Below, piece after piece: positions 1 to 9,186 of a stretch of 64,000 bases of DNA. The stretch comes from an uncultured Emticicia sp. GTDB lineage: Bacteria > Bacteroidota > Bacteroidia > Cytophagales > Spirosomataceae. The stretch spans positions 496,001 through 560,000 of the forward strand of contig NZ_CALCZQ010000030.1 in assembly GCF_937903345.1 (NCBI RefSeq). Reading direction: 5' to 3'. A program made the translations under genes and the position numbers. The notes beneath the pieces are model-generated. The model saw only the letters and a program-made list of their open reading frames with translations. It was not told the DNA's origin and ran no database searches. Numbering within the stretch: the first letter of the stretch is position 1; each line of letters begins with the position of its first letter.

Positions 1-1
1 A

Positions 2-1342
2 GGGCCAACACCAGTTTCTGCGTTGATTCATGCCGCCACCATGGTTGCTGCGGGTATTTTTCTGATGGCTAGAATTGAACCAGTATTGTCGCCTGATACG
101 CACTTAGTAATGGCAATTTTAGGAATGCTAACAATGTTTTTTGGAGCCTGTTCAGCTCTACTTCAATATGATATTAAAAAACTCTTGGCATTTTCTACCA
201 TTTCCCAATTGGGCTTAATGGTGGTCGGAATAGGAGTTGGGGCTGTCAATACTTCACTTTTTCATTTGGTTACACACGCATTTTTTAAAGCCGGTTTGTT
301 TTTGTCGGCAGGTGCAGTTATTGAACACTTGCACCACGAACAAGATATGCGTAAAATGGGAAACCTTCGTCGAGAAATCCCGATTATTTATTATTCTTTT
401 AGTATTTGTGCAGCAGCTTTAGCAGGTATTCCTTTTTTCTCAGGATTTTTATCGAAAGATGCCATTCTCGTTGCATCCTTTGAATGGGCTTCACACCAAT
501 CTAAACAAATTTATTTTATTATTCCTACCGTGTGTTTGGTAGTTTCAGGTATGAGTGCTTATTACATGATGCGTCAAGTATTTTTAGTTTTTTTGGAGCG
601 AGAGGACAACCCGCTCGAACTGATATCCTCAGGTGCAAAAAGTTTATACAAAAATATGGCAAAACGTATTGAAGGGATTGTAAACATAGAAGAAGACGAA
701 GAACGCCAGCAGGCCGAAATTAGGCATTCTGAGGAAGATTTGCTTGGTTTTTTATCGAAAATTGGGTCTATGGAGGTTTCATGTATCATTATGGCTATTG
801 CCTCAATTGGTTTTGTGTTTGCCAAAAACCCTTTTTTGCCCGAAAGTAGCTGGTTTTTTAATACTTTCCATCATGAAGCCAAAAGCTATCAATGGATATC
901 ATATATTGCCATTTTGGTGGCTTTAAATGGCGTGCTTTTAGGCTATATTTTCACGAAAGATGAAAGTTATCAACTTAATCATGAAGAGTTGGAGCCAAAA
1001 GGAGAAATAGCCAATATGATGTTTAAAAACTATTATTTGAGTGAGATATACCAAATTGTATTTGTAAGACCATTGCTTTGGCTAAGCCCCAAAATCTATC
1101 TTTTCGATAGAAAAATAATTGATGGTGTTGTAAATTCAATTGGGAATATGACTATTGTATGGGCTTCTTTTAGTCATTGGTTTGAGCGGAATATTATTGA
1201 TAGTTTTGTAGGTTTAGTAGCCAATACATCAGCAAAGATAGGCTCATTTACTCGCCAAATTCAAAATGGGAAAGCCCAAACTTATATCATTACGATTTTT
1301 GTTTGCTTGGTTTTGATAATGATTTTATTGATAGTGAAATAA
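2..1342 (+). CDS. nuoL: NADH-quinone oxidoreductase subunit L (5'-truncated by window edge)
   Basis: This is the C-terminal part of NuoL, the long antiporter-like membrane subunit of complex I that takes part in proton pumping and, through its lateral helix, ties the membrane arm together. The frame is open from base 2 and begins with the family motif GPTPVSALIHAATMV, so the true start lies upstream of the window. TTG or ATG codons near 23-41 lie inside that motif and are not starts. About 446 residues are visible, with repeated hydrophobic helices, the conserved run QYDIKKLLAFSTISQLG, a charged cytoplasmic loop (residues EEDEERQQAE) and a final hydrophobic helix. nuoM and nuoN follow on the same strand, as in standard nuo operons. 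Identification is secure. Confidence 0.96.
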   Translation, partial: GPTPVSALIHAATMVAAGIFLMARIEPVLSPDTHLVMAILGMLTMFFGACSALLQYDIKKLLAFSTISQLGLMVVGIGVGAVNTSLFHLVTHAFFKAGLFLSAGAVIEHLHHEQDMRKMGNLRREIPIIYYSFSICAAALAGIPFFSGFLSKDAILVASFEWASHQSKQIYFIIPTVCLVVSGMSAYYMMRQVFLVFLEREDNPLELISSGAKSLYKNMAKRIEGIVNIEEDEERQQAEIRHSEEDLLGFLSKIGSMEVSCIIMAIASIGFVFAKNPFLPESSWFFNTFHHEAKSYQWISYIAILVALNGVLLGYIFTKDESYQLNHEELEPKGEIANMMFKNYYLSEIYQIVFVRPLLWLSPKIYLFDRKIIDGVVNSIGNMTIVWASFSHWFERNIIDSFVGLVANTSAKIGSFTRQIQNGKAQTYIITIFVCLVLIMILLIVK

Positions 1343-1417
1343 AAAATTCTATTACCAATCCTTAATTTATCAATGTTAAGGGTGAAAAGTGGAGAAAAGA
1401 TATTTAACAAACGAAAT

Positions 1418-1450
1418 GTCTGTGGTCAGTGGACTATCGACTTTTGACTA
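1418..1450. repeat. Degenerate 7-bp tandem repeat before nuoM
   Basis: About four units with a 7-bp period and a consensus close to TATTGAC (units end at 1427, 1434, 1441 and 1448). The array ends about 7 nt before the nuoM ATG. It shares its unit type with the array in front of the CCA-adding enzyme at 24152-24179. Confidence 0.6.
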
Positions 1451-1456
1451 AAAATT

Positions 1457-3034
1457 ATGAATAATTTTTTACTTTCAGCACTCATTTTTCTGCCAATTGC
1501 GGGTTCGGTGATAGTGTTGTTGTTGCCAAGCACATACAGAGATTCATTTCGATGGATTTCACTGATAGTTAGTGTCATTAATTTACTGAACATTTTTTCG
1601 CTCTACAATAATTTTGATCAACAACTATCAAATTATCAATTTGTTGAACAGCATGAATGGATTCGTATGAGTCTAGGAAATCTTGGTGTTCTTTCAATAG
1701 ATTACCTTTTGGGAGTCGATGGAATCAATATGCCAATGGTCTTGCTATCTGGAATTGTATTACTTATTGGCTCGATTTCTTCGTTTACTATCGAATACCG
1801 CAATAAAGCCTTTCATTCATTATACTTATTACTTTCAGGAAGTATTATTGGTTGTTTTGTTTCACTTGATTTTTTCTTGTTCTTCTTGTTCTTCGAGTTT
1901 ATGCTGCTTCCAATGTATTTCCTAATCGGAATTTGGGGAGGCGAACGCCGAGAATATGCTGCAATTAAGTTCTTTATTTATACTTTAGTTGGATCGATAC
2001 TTATTCTAATTGTGATGATAGGCTTGTCGATGTCAGTGAAAGATACGTTTTTTTCGCAAGAAATGGGCAGAACTGTTCATACCTTTGATTTTCGACAATT
2101 GACCGATTTTAAAAATTACATTCCTCACAGTATTTTGCACCCGATAGACAAGCAAATGGTTTTTGGTATTTCAGCTAGACTTTTTGCTTTTATTTTGTTA
2201 ATTATAGGTTTTGGAATAAAATTACCATCTGTACCTTTTCATACATGGTTGCCTGATGCACACGTTGAAGCTCCAACACCAGTTTCGGTTGTTTTAGCAG
2301 GTATTTTATTAAAAGTCGGAGCGTACGGTTTTATTCGTATCGCTTATGGTTTCTTTCCAGATATAGCATTTCAATTTACCTATATTATAGCGGGTGCAGG
2401 AGTCGTTTCAATCATTTATGGTGCTTTTAATGCTCTTGCCCAAGAAGATTTAAAGAAAATGATAGCCTATTCGTCTATCTCACACATGGGATTTGTACTT
2501 TTAGGTTTGGCTTCATTAACCGTTGAAGGTGTGAATGGTGCAATTTATCAAATGTTTGGGCATGGATTGGTTTCGGCAATGTTGTTTTTGGTGGCTGGGG
2601 TTATCTACGACCGTACACATAACCGACTTATCGAAAACTTTAGGGGTTTATCAAGTGCGATGCCTTATTTCACCTTTGCTGTTGCGGTTGCATTTTTCGG
2701 AGCTTTGGGTTTACCGACATTGCCAGGTTTCATGGGCGAATTCTTTACAATTTTGGGCGGTTTTCAATCAGGAATTTTGCCAAATTGGGTTTCTATGCTT
2801 GCTATGTTGGGAATTGTTCTTTCTGCTGCTTATTTCCTTTGGACATTACAAAAAATGTTTTTTGGAAAATTTTGGGTAAATCGTAACATGGAAGGAAATA
2901 TGAAAGACCTTGATTTTCGTGAAATAATTATGCTGTATTCACTCTCAGCATTATCAATCATATTTGGTATTTTTCCAAATCTAATATTTGATATTTCAGG
3001 CCAAACTGTGAAAGCTTTTTTAAATGTATTTTAG
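1457..3034 (+). CDS. nuoM: NADH-quinone oxidoreductase subunit M
   Basis: NuoM, an antiporter-like proton-pumping subunit of complex I in the cytoplasmic membrane. The 525 residues match the family's usual length and consist of about 14 hydrophobic helices. Visible signatures are FEFMLLPMYFLIGIWGG near residues 146-162, which contains the conserved membrane glutamate, the PFHTWLPDAHVEAPTPVS block near residue 260, and the DLKKMIAYSSISHMGF block. The ATG at 1457 gives a normal N-terminal helix. It lies 114 nt after nuoL, and the gap holds a 7-bp-period repeat array instead of a recognisable ribosome-binding site. Confidence 0.97.
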   Translation: MNNFLLSALIFLPIAGSVIVLLLPSTYRDSFRWISLIVSVINLLNIFSLYNNFDQQLSNYQFVEQHEWIRMSLGNLGVLSIDYLLGVDGINMPMVLLSGIVLLIGSISSFTIEYRNKAFHSLYLLLSGSIIGCFVSLDFFLFFLFFEFMLLPMYFLIGIWGGERREYAAIKFFIYTLVGSILILIVMIGLSMSVKDTFFSQEMGRTVHTFDFRQLTDFKNYIPHSILHPIDKQMVFGISARLFAFILLIIGFGIKLPSVPFHTWLPDAHVEAPTPVSVVLAGILLKVGAYGFIRIAYGFFPDIAFQFTYIIAGAGVVSIIYGAFNALAQEDLKKMIAYSSISHMGFVLLGLASLTVEGVNGAIYQMFGHGLVSAMLFLVAGVIYDRTHNRLIENFRGLSSAMPYFTFAVAVAFFGALGLPTLPGFMGEFFTILGGFQSGILPNWVSMLAMLGIVLSAAYFLWTLQKMFFGKFWVNRNMEGNMKDLDFREIIMLYSLSALSIIFGIFPNLIFDISGQTVKAFLNVF

Positions 3035-3312
3035 AGCTTACAATTTGAAAAACCTTGAATTATAAAAGCGTTTTTATGTTTTTTTTAATTAATAACACAA
3101 AATTTATTTAAAAAGGATATTATATGAAGTTTGAAAAGTTTAGGTCGTGGGTATTAAAAAAAACTTTTTATAGAGTTCCAATTTTTTCATTCGGACTGCC
3201 AAAGCATTTGCTTTTTTAAAATATAGCCAAGCATTATAAATTGACTTATCGCCTTTGTATCAGTATATGATTGCATACAAATAATAGCAAATTTTCAACT
3301 GCAAAGTATTCA

Positions 3313-4791
3313 ATGCTAGAAAAATTAACACATATTCTCTTTAGCTCACGTGTGCTATTGCCTGACCTGCTCTTTGGAGTAGTTTTTTTGGTAATTGTAG
3401 CTGCTATTGCTTTTTCCCAAAAGTTAGATGCTGAACGCACGTATGTGCTTATTAATGTTCTTATTATCAGTGTATTAATTAGTTTAGGATTTGTGTTTTA
3501 TGCCTTTTTTGGATTCTATACCCAATATCTCGAGTCGGGAAGTGTGCTTTTTGGAAAACTGATTTATTTAGATTCAATCGGTTTATATTTCAAACTTATT
3601 ATTTCTATTGCATCGGTATCAGTTTTGATTCATGTTTGGGTTGTGGGATATAAAGTAGTAGGGGAGTTCTACGCCATGTTTGTAGCTTTGGTATGGGGAT
3701 TATTCATCATGACCATGACCACCAACTGGCTTATGCTTTATGTTTCGCTTGAAATGGTTTCTGTTTGCTCATATATTTTGGTAGTTTTCAACAAAGGAAA
3801 AGACAATAGCGAAGCTGGTATTAAATATCTTTTATTCGGAGCATCAAGTTCAGCTATTATGCTTTATGGTATTTCGTTGCTCTATGGCATGACAGGTTCG
3901 CTCAATTTCGTTGGACAAGAATTTGCTACTTTCTTAGGTCAAAATCCTTCCTGGATTGTCCAAATTACAGTTTTTATGACAATCGGTGGACTGCTTTTTA
4001 AACTTTCAGCAGTACCGTTTCATAGTTGGACTCCAGATGTTTATGAAGCAACTCCAACACCAATCGTTGCATTTTTGTCAATTGCACCCAAAGCAGCCGT
4101 AATTATTGTTTTGATTCGCCTATTTAGTTCATTAAATATCGACTTCCGAATGATTTTGGCCGTCATAATCATGGCGTCTATCGCCATAGGTAATTTTTCG
4201 GCCTTGTGGCAAACAAATACCAAGCGAATGCTTGGTTATTCAACAATTGCTCATGCTGGTTTTATGCTGGTAGGTTTGTTGGCAACAAATACGATTGGTA
4301 TTCAGTCAACAATTTTCTATATTACTACTTATGGATTCATCACGTTGGCGGCGTTCCTATTGATAGATTTATTAGCCCTAAAAACTGAAAGCTACGAACT
4401 TGAAAGTCTACAAGGTTTAGGTCAGGAAAATATATTCCTGGGCTTGGCTGCAGTTATAATTATGATTGCTTTAGTTGGTTTGCCGCCAACAGTAGGTTTT
4501 ACAGGAAAACTGCTTCTTTTTACATCTTTATGGGGGTCTTACCAAACATCAGGTAGTAATATGTTATTGGTTGTGCTGATATTTGGCTTGCTAAATTCAG
4601 CCATTTCGATGTTTTATTACATTAAGATTCCTTACTATATGATTTTCAAAGAATCAAAAATTGGGGTCCGCCGCTCTCAAATAGGATTTATTCGCAATGG
4701 TTTTTTGTTAATTTTTCTGTTTTTTATCATCTATTTATTTTTTAGTCCGAGTGGGCTACTTAATCTAATTGAGACTTTGAAATTGGTTTAA
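3313..4791 (+). CDS. nuoN: NADH-quinone oxidoreductase subunit N
   Basis: NuoN, the third antiporter-like membrane subunit of complex I. The start chosen is the ATG at 3313 (MLEKLTHILF, 492 aa). A TTG at 3271 would add 14 polar residues not expected before the first helix. The protein is hydrophobic throughout and carries the Proton_antipo_M signature AVPFHSWTPDVYEATPTP, the KRMLGYSTIAHAGFML block and GLPPTVGFTGKLLLF near the C terminus. It is the last nuo gene here. The 278-nt gap after nuoM is unusually large for a nuo operon and may hold an extra promoter, although no clear one was found. Confidence 0.96.
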   Translation: MLEKLTHILFSSRVLLPDLLFGVVFLVIVAAIAFSQKLDAERTYVLINVLIISVLISLGFVFYAFFGFYTQYLESGSVLFGKLIYLDSIGLYFKLIISIASVSVLIHVWVVGYKVVGEFYAMFVALVWGLFIMTMTTNWLMLYVSLEMVSVCSYILVVFNKGKDNSEAGIKYLLFGASSSAIMLYGISLLYGMTGSLNFVGQEFATFLGQNPSWIVQITVFMTIGGLLFKLSAVPFHSWTPDVYEATPTPIVAFLSIAPKAAVIIVLIRLFSSLNIDFRMILAVIIMASIAIGNFSALWQTNTKRMLGYSTIAHAGFMLVGLLATNTIGIQSTIFYITTYGFITLAAFLLIDLLALKTESYELESLQGLGQENIFLGLAAVIIMIALVGLPPTVGFTGKLLLFTSLWGSYQTSGSNMLLVVLIFGLLNSAISMFYYIKIPYYMIFKESKIGVRRSQIGFIRNGFLLIFLFFIIYLFFSPSGLLNLIETLKLV

Positions 4792-4888
4792 ATTATTCTT
4801 ATTCAAAGAAAAGATTTTCTAATATTTAGGTATTATAAAATTTAGAGATATTCGCTCAACATTCTATTAAAACAAATAAAACTTTTTC

Positions 4889-4920
4889 TTTGCAAGGCAC
4901 GCATATTCTTTAGAACTTTG
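4889..4920 (+). promoter_or_regulatory. Putative Bacteroidota sigma-A promoter of the purF-like gene
   Basis: TTTG at 4889-4892 and GAacTTTG at 4913-4920, spaced 20 nt, approximate the Bacteroidota -33 TTTG / -7 TAnnTTTG pattern (one mismatch in the TA). Transcription would begin about 20 nt before the ATG at 4946. Confidence 0.45.
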
Positions 4921-4945
4921 TATAACCAATCTCCAAAAATTCTCA

Positions 4946-6838
4946 ATGAGCGACGCAATTAAACACGAATGTGGCATTGCCCTTGTTCGTCTTCGCAAAC
5001 CACTTCAATACTACATCGACAAATACGGTACGCCCCTCTATGGCATTCAACGGCTGTACGTTTTGATGGAAAAACAATCGAATCGTGGCCAAGATGGAGC
5101 AGGTGTCGGAAATGTAAAGCTTGATGTTGCTCCAGGCCACCGTTATATTAGTCGCTATCGTTCTGTTGAAAATAGACCGATTGTTGATATTTTTAATAAA
5201 ATCAACGAAAAATACAAAGATGTTCTACGGAACAATCCTGATAAATTTAAAAATGCTGAATGGTTGCAAGAGAATGTAGCTTATTCGGGCGAAGTTTGGC
5301 TCGGACACCTCCGGTACGGAACACACGGAAAAAATGAAATTGAAAATTGCCATCCAATGTTGCGTCAGAGCAACTGGCGTAGCCGAAATATGTTGGTAGC
5401 AGGAAACTTCAACATGACCAACGCCGAAGAGCTTTTCCATAAATTAGTAAAATTGGGTCAGCACCCAAAAGATTTGGGAGATACCGTAACAGTAATGGAG
5501 AAAATCGGACATTTCCTCGACGAAGAAAACCAAAGAGTATTCGATCGCTTCAAAGGCATCTACGAAAACCCCGCCCTCTCTGATATAATTGAAGATAACA
5601 TGGATTTGCCAAGAGTATTGCACCGTGCCTGTCGCGATTTTGACGGTGGCTATGCCATGGCTGGTGTGACAGGTTTTGGTGCTTCATTCGTTGTGCGTGA
5701 CCCTGCAGGTATTCGCCCTGCGTACTATTGGGCCAATGACGAAGTGGTAATTGTAGCTTCTGAAAAAACTGCCATCAAAGCTGCTTTTAATGCCAATTAT
5801 GGTGATATCAAGGAGGTTCAGCCAGGAAATGCTTTGATTATTGATAAACATGGCGAATTCAATGAGTTCCAGATAATGAAACCATTGGAGAAAAAATCCT
5901 GTAGTTTTGAGCGTATTTATTTCTCTCGTGGCTCGGATCCGCAGATTTACGAAGAGCGTAAAAAACTCGGTCAATTATTGATTCCTCAAATTTTGGAAGA
6001 AATCAATTATGACCTAGAAAATACAGTTTTCTCATACATTCCGAACACGGCCGAGAGTGCTTTTTTTGGAATGGTGGAGGGATTAGAGCAATATTTAGCC
6101 GATTGGAGATTGAAACGTATCACCGATGGTAATATGTCGCCTGAAGAAATTAAAAAAGTTTTATCTTTCCGTCCAAGAATTGAAAAACTAGTGTCGAAAG
6201 ATGTAAAACTACGTACATTTATTACCAATGATGATGAGCGTGATGAGATGGTTTCCCACGTGTATGAAATGACCTATGAAGTTATCCGAAAAGGTATTGA
6301 CACCGTTGTTTTGATTGATGATTCGATAGTTCGTGGTACTACACTTGAAAAGAGTATCCTGAAAATGCTTGACCGTCTCAGTCCGAAAAGAATCATCATT
6401 GTATCGTCAGCTCCGCAAATTCGTTATCCTGATTGTTATGGCATTGATATGTCAAAAATGAAAGAGTTTGTTGCTTTTAGAGCAATGCTTGAGTTGTTGC
6501 GTCAGAATGGTATCGAATATATGAAGCAAGAAGTTTATGCTCAAAGTGTTGGAGCCTTGCAAACCGATAATGCTTATAATGAAAATTTTGTAAAGCAATT
6601 ATATGGTAAATTTACTGATGAAGAAATTTCGCAGAAAATTGCCCAAATCGTAACACCAGAAAATATGAAAGCTGAGGTTTCGATGATTTATCAAACAGTT
6701 GAAAATCTTCACAAGGCTTGCCCGAATCACTTAGGCGATTGGTATTTCACAGGAAATTATCCAACTCCCGGTGGAAATAGAGTGGTAAACCGTGCTTTCG
6801 TGAATTTTATGGAAGGTAAATTGGTGAGAGCTTATTAG
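4946..6838 (+). CDS. purF: Amidophosphoribosyltransferase (long, 630-aa PurF form)
   Basis: PurF-type enzyme, which makes phosphoribosylamine from PRPP and glutamine as the first committed step of purine synthesis in the cytosol. The N-terminal Ntn-amidotransferase domain starts with the nucleophile Cys9 (HECGIALVRL) and contains SNRGQDGAG and WLGHLRYGTHG. The C-terminal phosphoribosyltransferase domain carries the PRPP-binding loop LIDDSIVRGTT near residues 456-466. Cys9 would have to be exposed by removing an 8-residue propeptide, as happens with a propeptide in some PurF proteins. At 630 residues it is clearly longer than the common 450-510 aa, with an insertion between the domains and a C-terminal extension. 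It stands alone in its own transcription unit. A second, canonical purF elsewhere in the genome is possible, so the exact role is less sure than the family. Confidence 0.88.
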   Translation: MSDAIKHECGIALVRLRKPLQYYIDKYGTPLYGIQRLYVLMEKQSNRGQDGAGVGNVKLDVAPGHRYISRYRSVENRPIVDIFNKINEKYKDVLRNNPDKFKNAEWLQENVAYSGEVWLGHLRYGTHGKNEIENCHPMLRQSNWRSRNMLVAGNFNMTNAEELFHKLVKLGQHPKDLGDTVTVMEKIGHFLDEENQRVFDRFKGIYENPALSDIIEDNMDLPRVLHRACRDFDGGYAMAGVTGFGASFVVRDPAGIRPAYYWANDEVVIVASEKTAIKAAFNANYGDIKEVQPGNALIIDKHGEFNEFQIMKPLEKKSCSFERIYFSRGSDPQIYEERKKLGQLLIPQILEEINYDLENTVFSYIPNTAESAFFGMVEGLEQYLADWRLKRITDGNMSPEEIKKVLSFRPRIEKLVSKDVKLRTFITNDDERDEMVSHVYEMTYEVIRKGIDTVVLIDDSIVRGTTLEKSILKMLDRLSPKRIIIVSSAPQIRYPDCYGIDMSKMKEFVAFRAMLELLRQNGIEYMKQEVYAQSVGALQTDNAYNENFVKQLYGKFTDEEISQKIAQIVTPENMKAEVSMIYQTVENLHKACPNHLGDWYFTGNYPTPGGNRVVNRAFVNFMEGKLVRAY

Positions 6839-6929
6839 GATTTACGAATTACAAGTTACGAATATTGTTTTTATTGTTTCGCATAATCTGCTTATAGTAG
6901 TAAACTGTACTTCGAAATTCGTAAATCGT
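6839..6929. repeat. Inverted pair of 7-bp-period repeats after purF
   Basis: The left arm (6841-6866, unit near TTACGAA) begins right after the purF stop codon. The right arm (6909-6929, unit near AATTCGT) is its inverse. GATTTACGAATT (6839-6850) and AATTCGTAAATC (6916-6927) are perfect 12-bp complements, so the transcript can form a hairpin. It lies between purF and the convergent 46-codon gene and could act as a terminator or as mRNA end protection. Confidence 0.6.
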
Positions 6930-6930
6930 T

Positions 6931-7071
6931 TTATTTTTTCTTCTTTTTTGGTAAGGCAAAAATGTTGTTTGTAACTTCTTGCATTCCAATCTCTCGTAAC
7001 AAATCTATAATATTTACAGTTTCATTAGAGCATTGTATTTCTGGTGTTGATGAAATTGTTGAAGTGTTCAT
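6931..7071 (-). CDS. Small protein of 46 residues, unknown function
   Basis: An uninterrupted frame from ATG (7071) to TAA (6931) encodes 46 residues beginning MNTSTISSTPE and ending in LPKKKKK. The N-terminal half is rich in Ser and Thr, the centre could form a short amphipathic helix (NIIDLLREIGMQEV), and the tail is strongly basic. There is no signal peptide or membrane segment. A good Bacteroidota promoter lies about 27 nt upstream, which makes a real gene likely. No family was recognised. A regulatory or DNA/RNA-binding role would be a guess from the basic tail. Confidence 0.6.
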   Translation of the reverse strand: MNTSTISSTPEIQCSNETVNIIDLLREIGMQEVTNNIFALPKKKKK

Positions 7072-7097
7072 TCTTTTGGAGTTTTATGTTGATATAG

Positions 7098-7128
7098 CAA
7101 AGTTAGTGCATTGAGCGAATATTCGCAA
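7098..7128 (-). promoter_or_regulatory. Promoter of the 46-codon gene with palindromic spacer
   Basis: On the minus strand TTG (7128-7126) is followed after exactly 20 nt by TAACTTTG (7105-7098), a full match to the Bacteroidota -33/-7 pattern. The spacer contains a perfect 12-bp palindrome GCGAATATTCGC (7115-7126), placed where a repressor would block RNA polymerase. The sequence ATATTCGCTCAA from this site also occurs at 4848-4859, upstream of the purF-like gene. Confidence 0.65.
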
Positions 7129-7250
7129 AACTTTTTAACTGATATTTATCATAAAATTTATTTAGCGGAAAACCTCAACTAAATCCAGTTTTTGATGTGT
7201 ACTTTTTATTTATATTTCATTTTTATTTCAACCCTTTATTTAATAGTTCA

Positions 7251-8018
7251 ATGAAAAAGCTCCTATTTTTCTGTTTTATAGCCTTTATTAGCCAAACACT
7301 TAAAGCCCAAGAAACTTCAGATGTAAAAGCAATTGAAATCGCCGATAAAGTAATGGAAGCTATGGGCGGCAAAAAAGCTTGGGATGAAACTCGCCATATT
7401 ACTTGGAATTTTTTCGGTGCAAGAACACTCACTTGGGATAAATGGACTGGCAATGTAAGAATAGATTTTCCAAGAGATAAGTCAGTAATTTTAATGAACA
7501 TCAATACCGATGCTGGAAAAGTTTTTAAGTACGGAGCTGAACAAACGGCCGCTGATTCGGTTAAGAAATATATGAGGTCAGGTAAAGGTGCTTGGATTAA
7601 TGATTCCTATTGGTTGACGATGCCATTCAAATTGAAAGACAATGGCGTAACGCTCAAATATTTGGGCGAAGACAAAACAGAAGCAGGTAAAGAAGCGTAT
7701 TTATTACAATTGACTTTCAAGGAAGTGGGCAATACTCCAAACAATATGTATAAAGTTTGGGTTGAAAAAGAAACTAATTTGCTTACCCAGTGGGCATATT
7801 TTGCAAAATCTACTGACGAAAAACCAGGTTTTACTCGTCCATGGACGGAATATAAACCTTATGGTAAAATTATCTTGTCAGGCGAACGTGGCGACCGAGA
7901 TTTGACGGAAATCAAGGTTTTTGAGGCTTTACCCGAATCAATTTACACAGATTTCAAAAAGCCAGATTTCAGCAAAGCAAAAGATTATAATAAGAAAAGA
8001 GATACAATAGAGTTCTGA
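7251..8018 (+). CDS. Secreted protein of DUF6503 type
   Basis: A 255-residue exported protein. The start is placed at the ATG at 7251, because MKKLLFFCFIAFISQTLKAQ is a standard signal peptide; a GTG at 7197 would bury it. The mature part begins with an IADKVMEAMGGKKAWDETRHI segment and alternates beta-strand-like stretches rich in Trp and Tyr. This pattern is typical of a Bacteroidota family that I believe is DUF6503, whose fold resembles LolA/LolB-like lipid-binding half-barrels. No catalytic residues are evident. Periplasmic binding of a hydrophobic ligand is an inference from the fold only. Confidence 0.6.
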   Translation: MKKLLFFCFIAFISQTLKAQETSDVKAIEIADKVMEAMGGKKAWDETRHITWNFFGARTLTWDKWTGNVRIDFPRDKSVILMNINTDAGKVFKYGAEQTAADSVKKYMRSGKGAWINDSYWLTMPFKLKDNGVTLKYLGEDKTEAGKEAYLLQLTFKEVGNTPNNMYKVWVEKETNLLTQWAYFAKSTDEKPGFTRPWTEYKPYGKIILSGERGDRDLTEIKVFEALPESIYTDFKKPDFSKAKDYNKKRDTIEF

Positions 8019-8041
8019 GTGGTCTGCCGCAGCGTTTAAGC

Positions 8042-8130
8042 GTGCTGAGTTCTTAGTGGAAACACTTTATGATTATTTCACACCTAAATTTTGCGAAATA
8101 CCAGATTGAACTCAGAAGAACTAAGAATTT
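8042..8130. repeat. Inverted 7-bp-period repeat arms before hemH
   Basis: The left arm at 8042-8059 has units near GTTCTGA, and the right arm at 8108-8130 is the inverse. CTGAGTTC (8045-8052) and GAACTCAG (8108-8115) are perfect complements. The right arm ends about 11 nt before the hemH start codon. Confidence 0.5.
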
Positions 8131-8141
8131 ATAACTTAAAA

Positions 8142-9152
8142 ATGATGACAGGTGTTTTAATAGTAAACTTAGGTACGCCCGATAGCCCGAGAGTTCCTGA
8201 TGTAAGAAAATATTTACGAGAATTTTTGATGGATGGTCGAGTGATTGATTTTCCTTTCATTCCCCGTTGGGCATTAGTAAATTTAATTATTGCTCCGTTT
8301 AGAGCTCCAAAATCAGCCAAAATATATAAAGAACTTTGGACAGAGAATGGCTCACCACTTAAAATATATGGTGAAGCCAACGAAAAGCAATTACAAACTG
8401 CTCTGGGTAATGAATACGTAGTAAAATTAGCAATGCGTTACCAAAGTCCAAGTATTGAAAATGGTTTGCGTGAGTTTCAAAAAATGGGTTTGAAGAATAT
8501 CATTGTTATTCCTTTTTTTCCGCAATATGCTTCGGCTTCTACTGGTTCGGTTTATGAAGAAGTCATGCGAATTGTTACAAAATGGCAAGTAATTCCTGAA
8601 ATTAAGATAAAAAACTATTTTTATCATTACCCGAAATTTATCAAAGCTTTTGCCAATAATGCAAGAAAGCACCTTGATAAAGAAAGTTTTGAACATATCG
8701 TTTTTAGCTATCATGGCTTGCCTGCTCGCCAAATTAGGAAAGGAGATTGTACAGGTGAAACTTGTAAATTAGGTAGTTGCTGCGATACAATTCATGCCCT
8801 CAACCAGCATTGTTATAGAGCTCAATGCTTTGAAACTACCCGACTTTTGGTGGCAGAATTAGGTTTGGAAAAAGGTACTTATACCACTTGTTTTCAATCG
8901 CGTTTGGGGCGTGACCCTTGGGTTCAACCTTACACGGATGACGTTGTGAAGGATTTAGCAGAAAAAGGGATTAAGCGAGTTTTGGCGTTTTCGCCAGCTT
9001 TTGTGGCCGATTGTTTGGAAACAACAATTGAAGTTGCGGAAGAATATAAAGAAATGTTTGAAGAAAAAGGCGGTGAACATTGGGTACTCGTTGAAAGTTT
9101 GAATGATTCTGAAGCATGGATTGATTTGTTGGTTGATTTGGTGAAGGAGTAA
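8142..9152 (+). CDS. hemH: Ferrochelatase
   Basis: Ferrochelatase inserts Fe2+ into protoporphyrin IX, the last step of protoheme synthesis. The 336-residue protein begins MMTGVLIVNLGTPDSP (ATG at 8142 or 8145; a TTG at 8091 would add a polar extension). Family marks are GSPLKIYGEAN, FPQYASASTGSV, and the signature FSYHGLPARQIRKGDCTGETC with the metal-site histidine, followed by CCDTIHALNQHCYRAQCFETTR. It is thus the class with a cysteine-rich insert after the HGLP motif. The length is normal. A 7-bp repeat arm sits directly in front of the start. The flavin oxidoreductase follows after 34 nt and may be cotranscribed. Confidence 0.93.
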   Translation: MMTGVLIVNLGTPDSPRVPDVRKYLREFLMDGRVIDFPFIPRWALVNLIIAPFRAPKSAKIYKELWTENGSPLKIYGEANEKQLQTALGNEYVVKLAMRYQSPSIENGLREFQKMGLKNIIVIPFFPQYASASTGSVYEEVMRIVTKWQVIPEIKIKNYFYHYPKFIKAFANNARKHLDKESFEHIVFSYHGLPARQIRKGDCTGETCKLGSCCDTIHALNQHCYRAQCFETTRLLVAELGLEKGTYTTCFQSRLGRDPWVQPYTDDVVKDLAEKGIKRVLAFSPAFVADCLETTIEVAEEYKEMFEEKGGEHWVLVESLNDSEAWIDLLVDLVKE

Positions 9153-9186
9153 AAAGAAATAGAAGCCTGAAAAATTTTATAGCAGC

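Noticed and set aside
2..40. nuoL starting at TTG/ATG near 23-41
   Set aside because: The frame is open to base 2 and these codons lie within the conserved GPTPVSALIHAATMV motif, so the gene is cut by the window edge.
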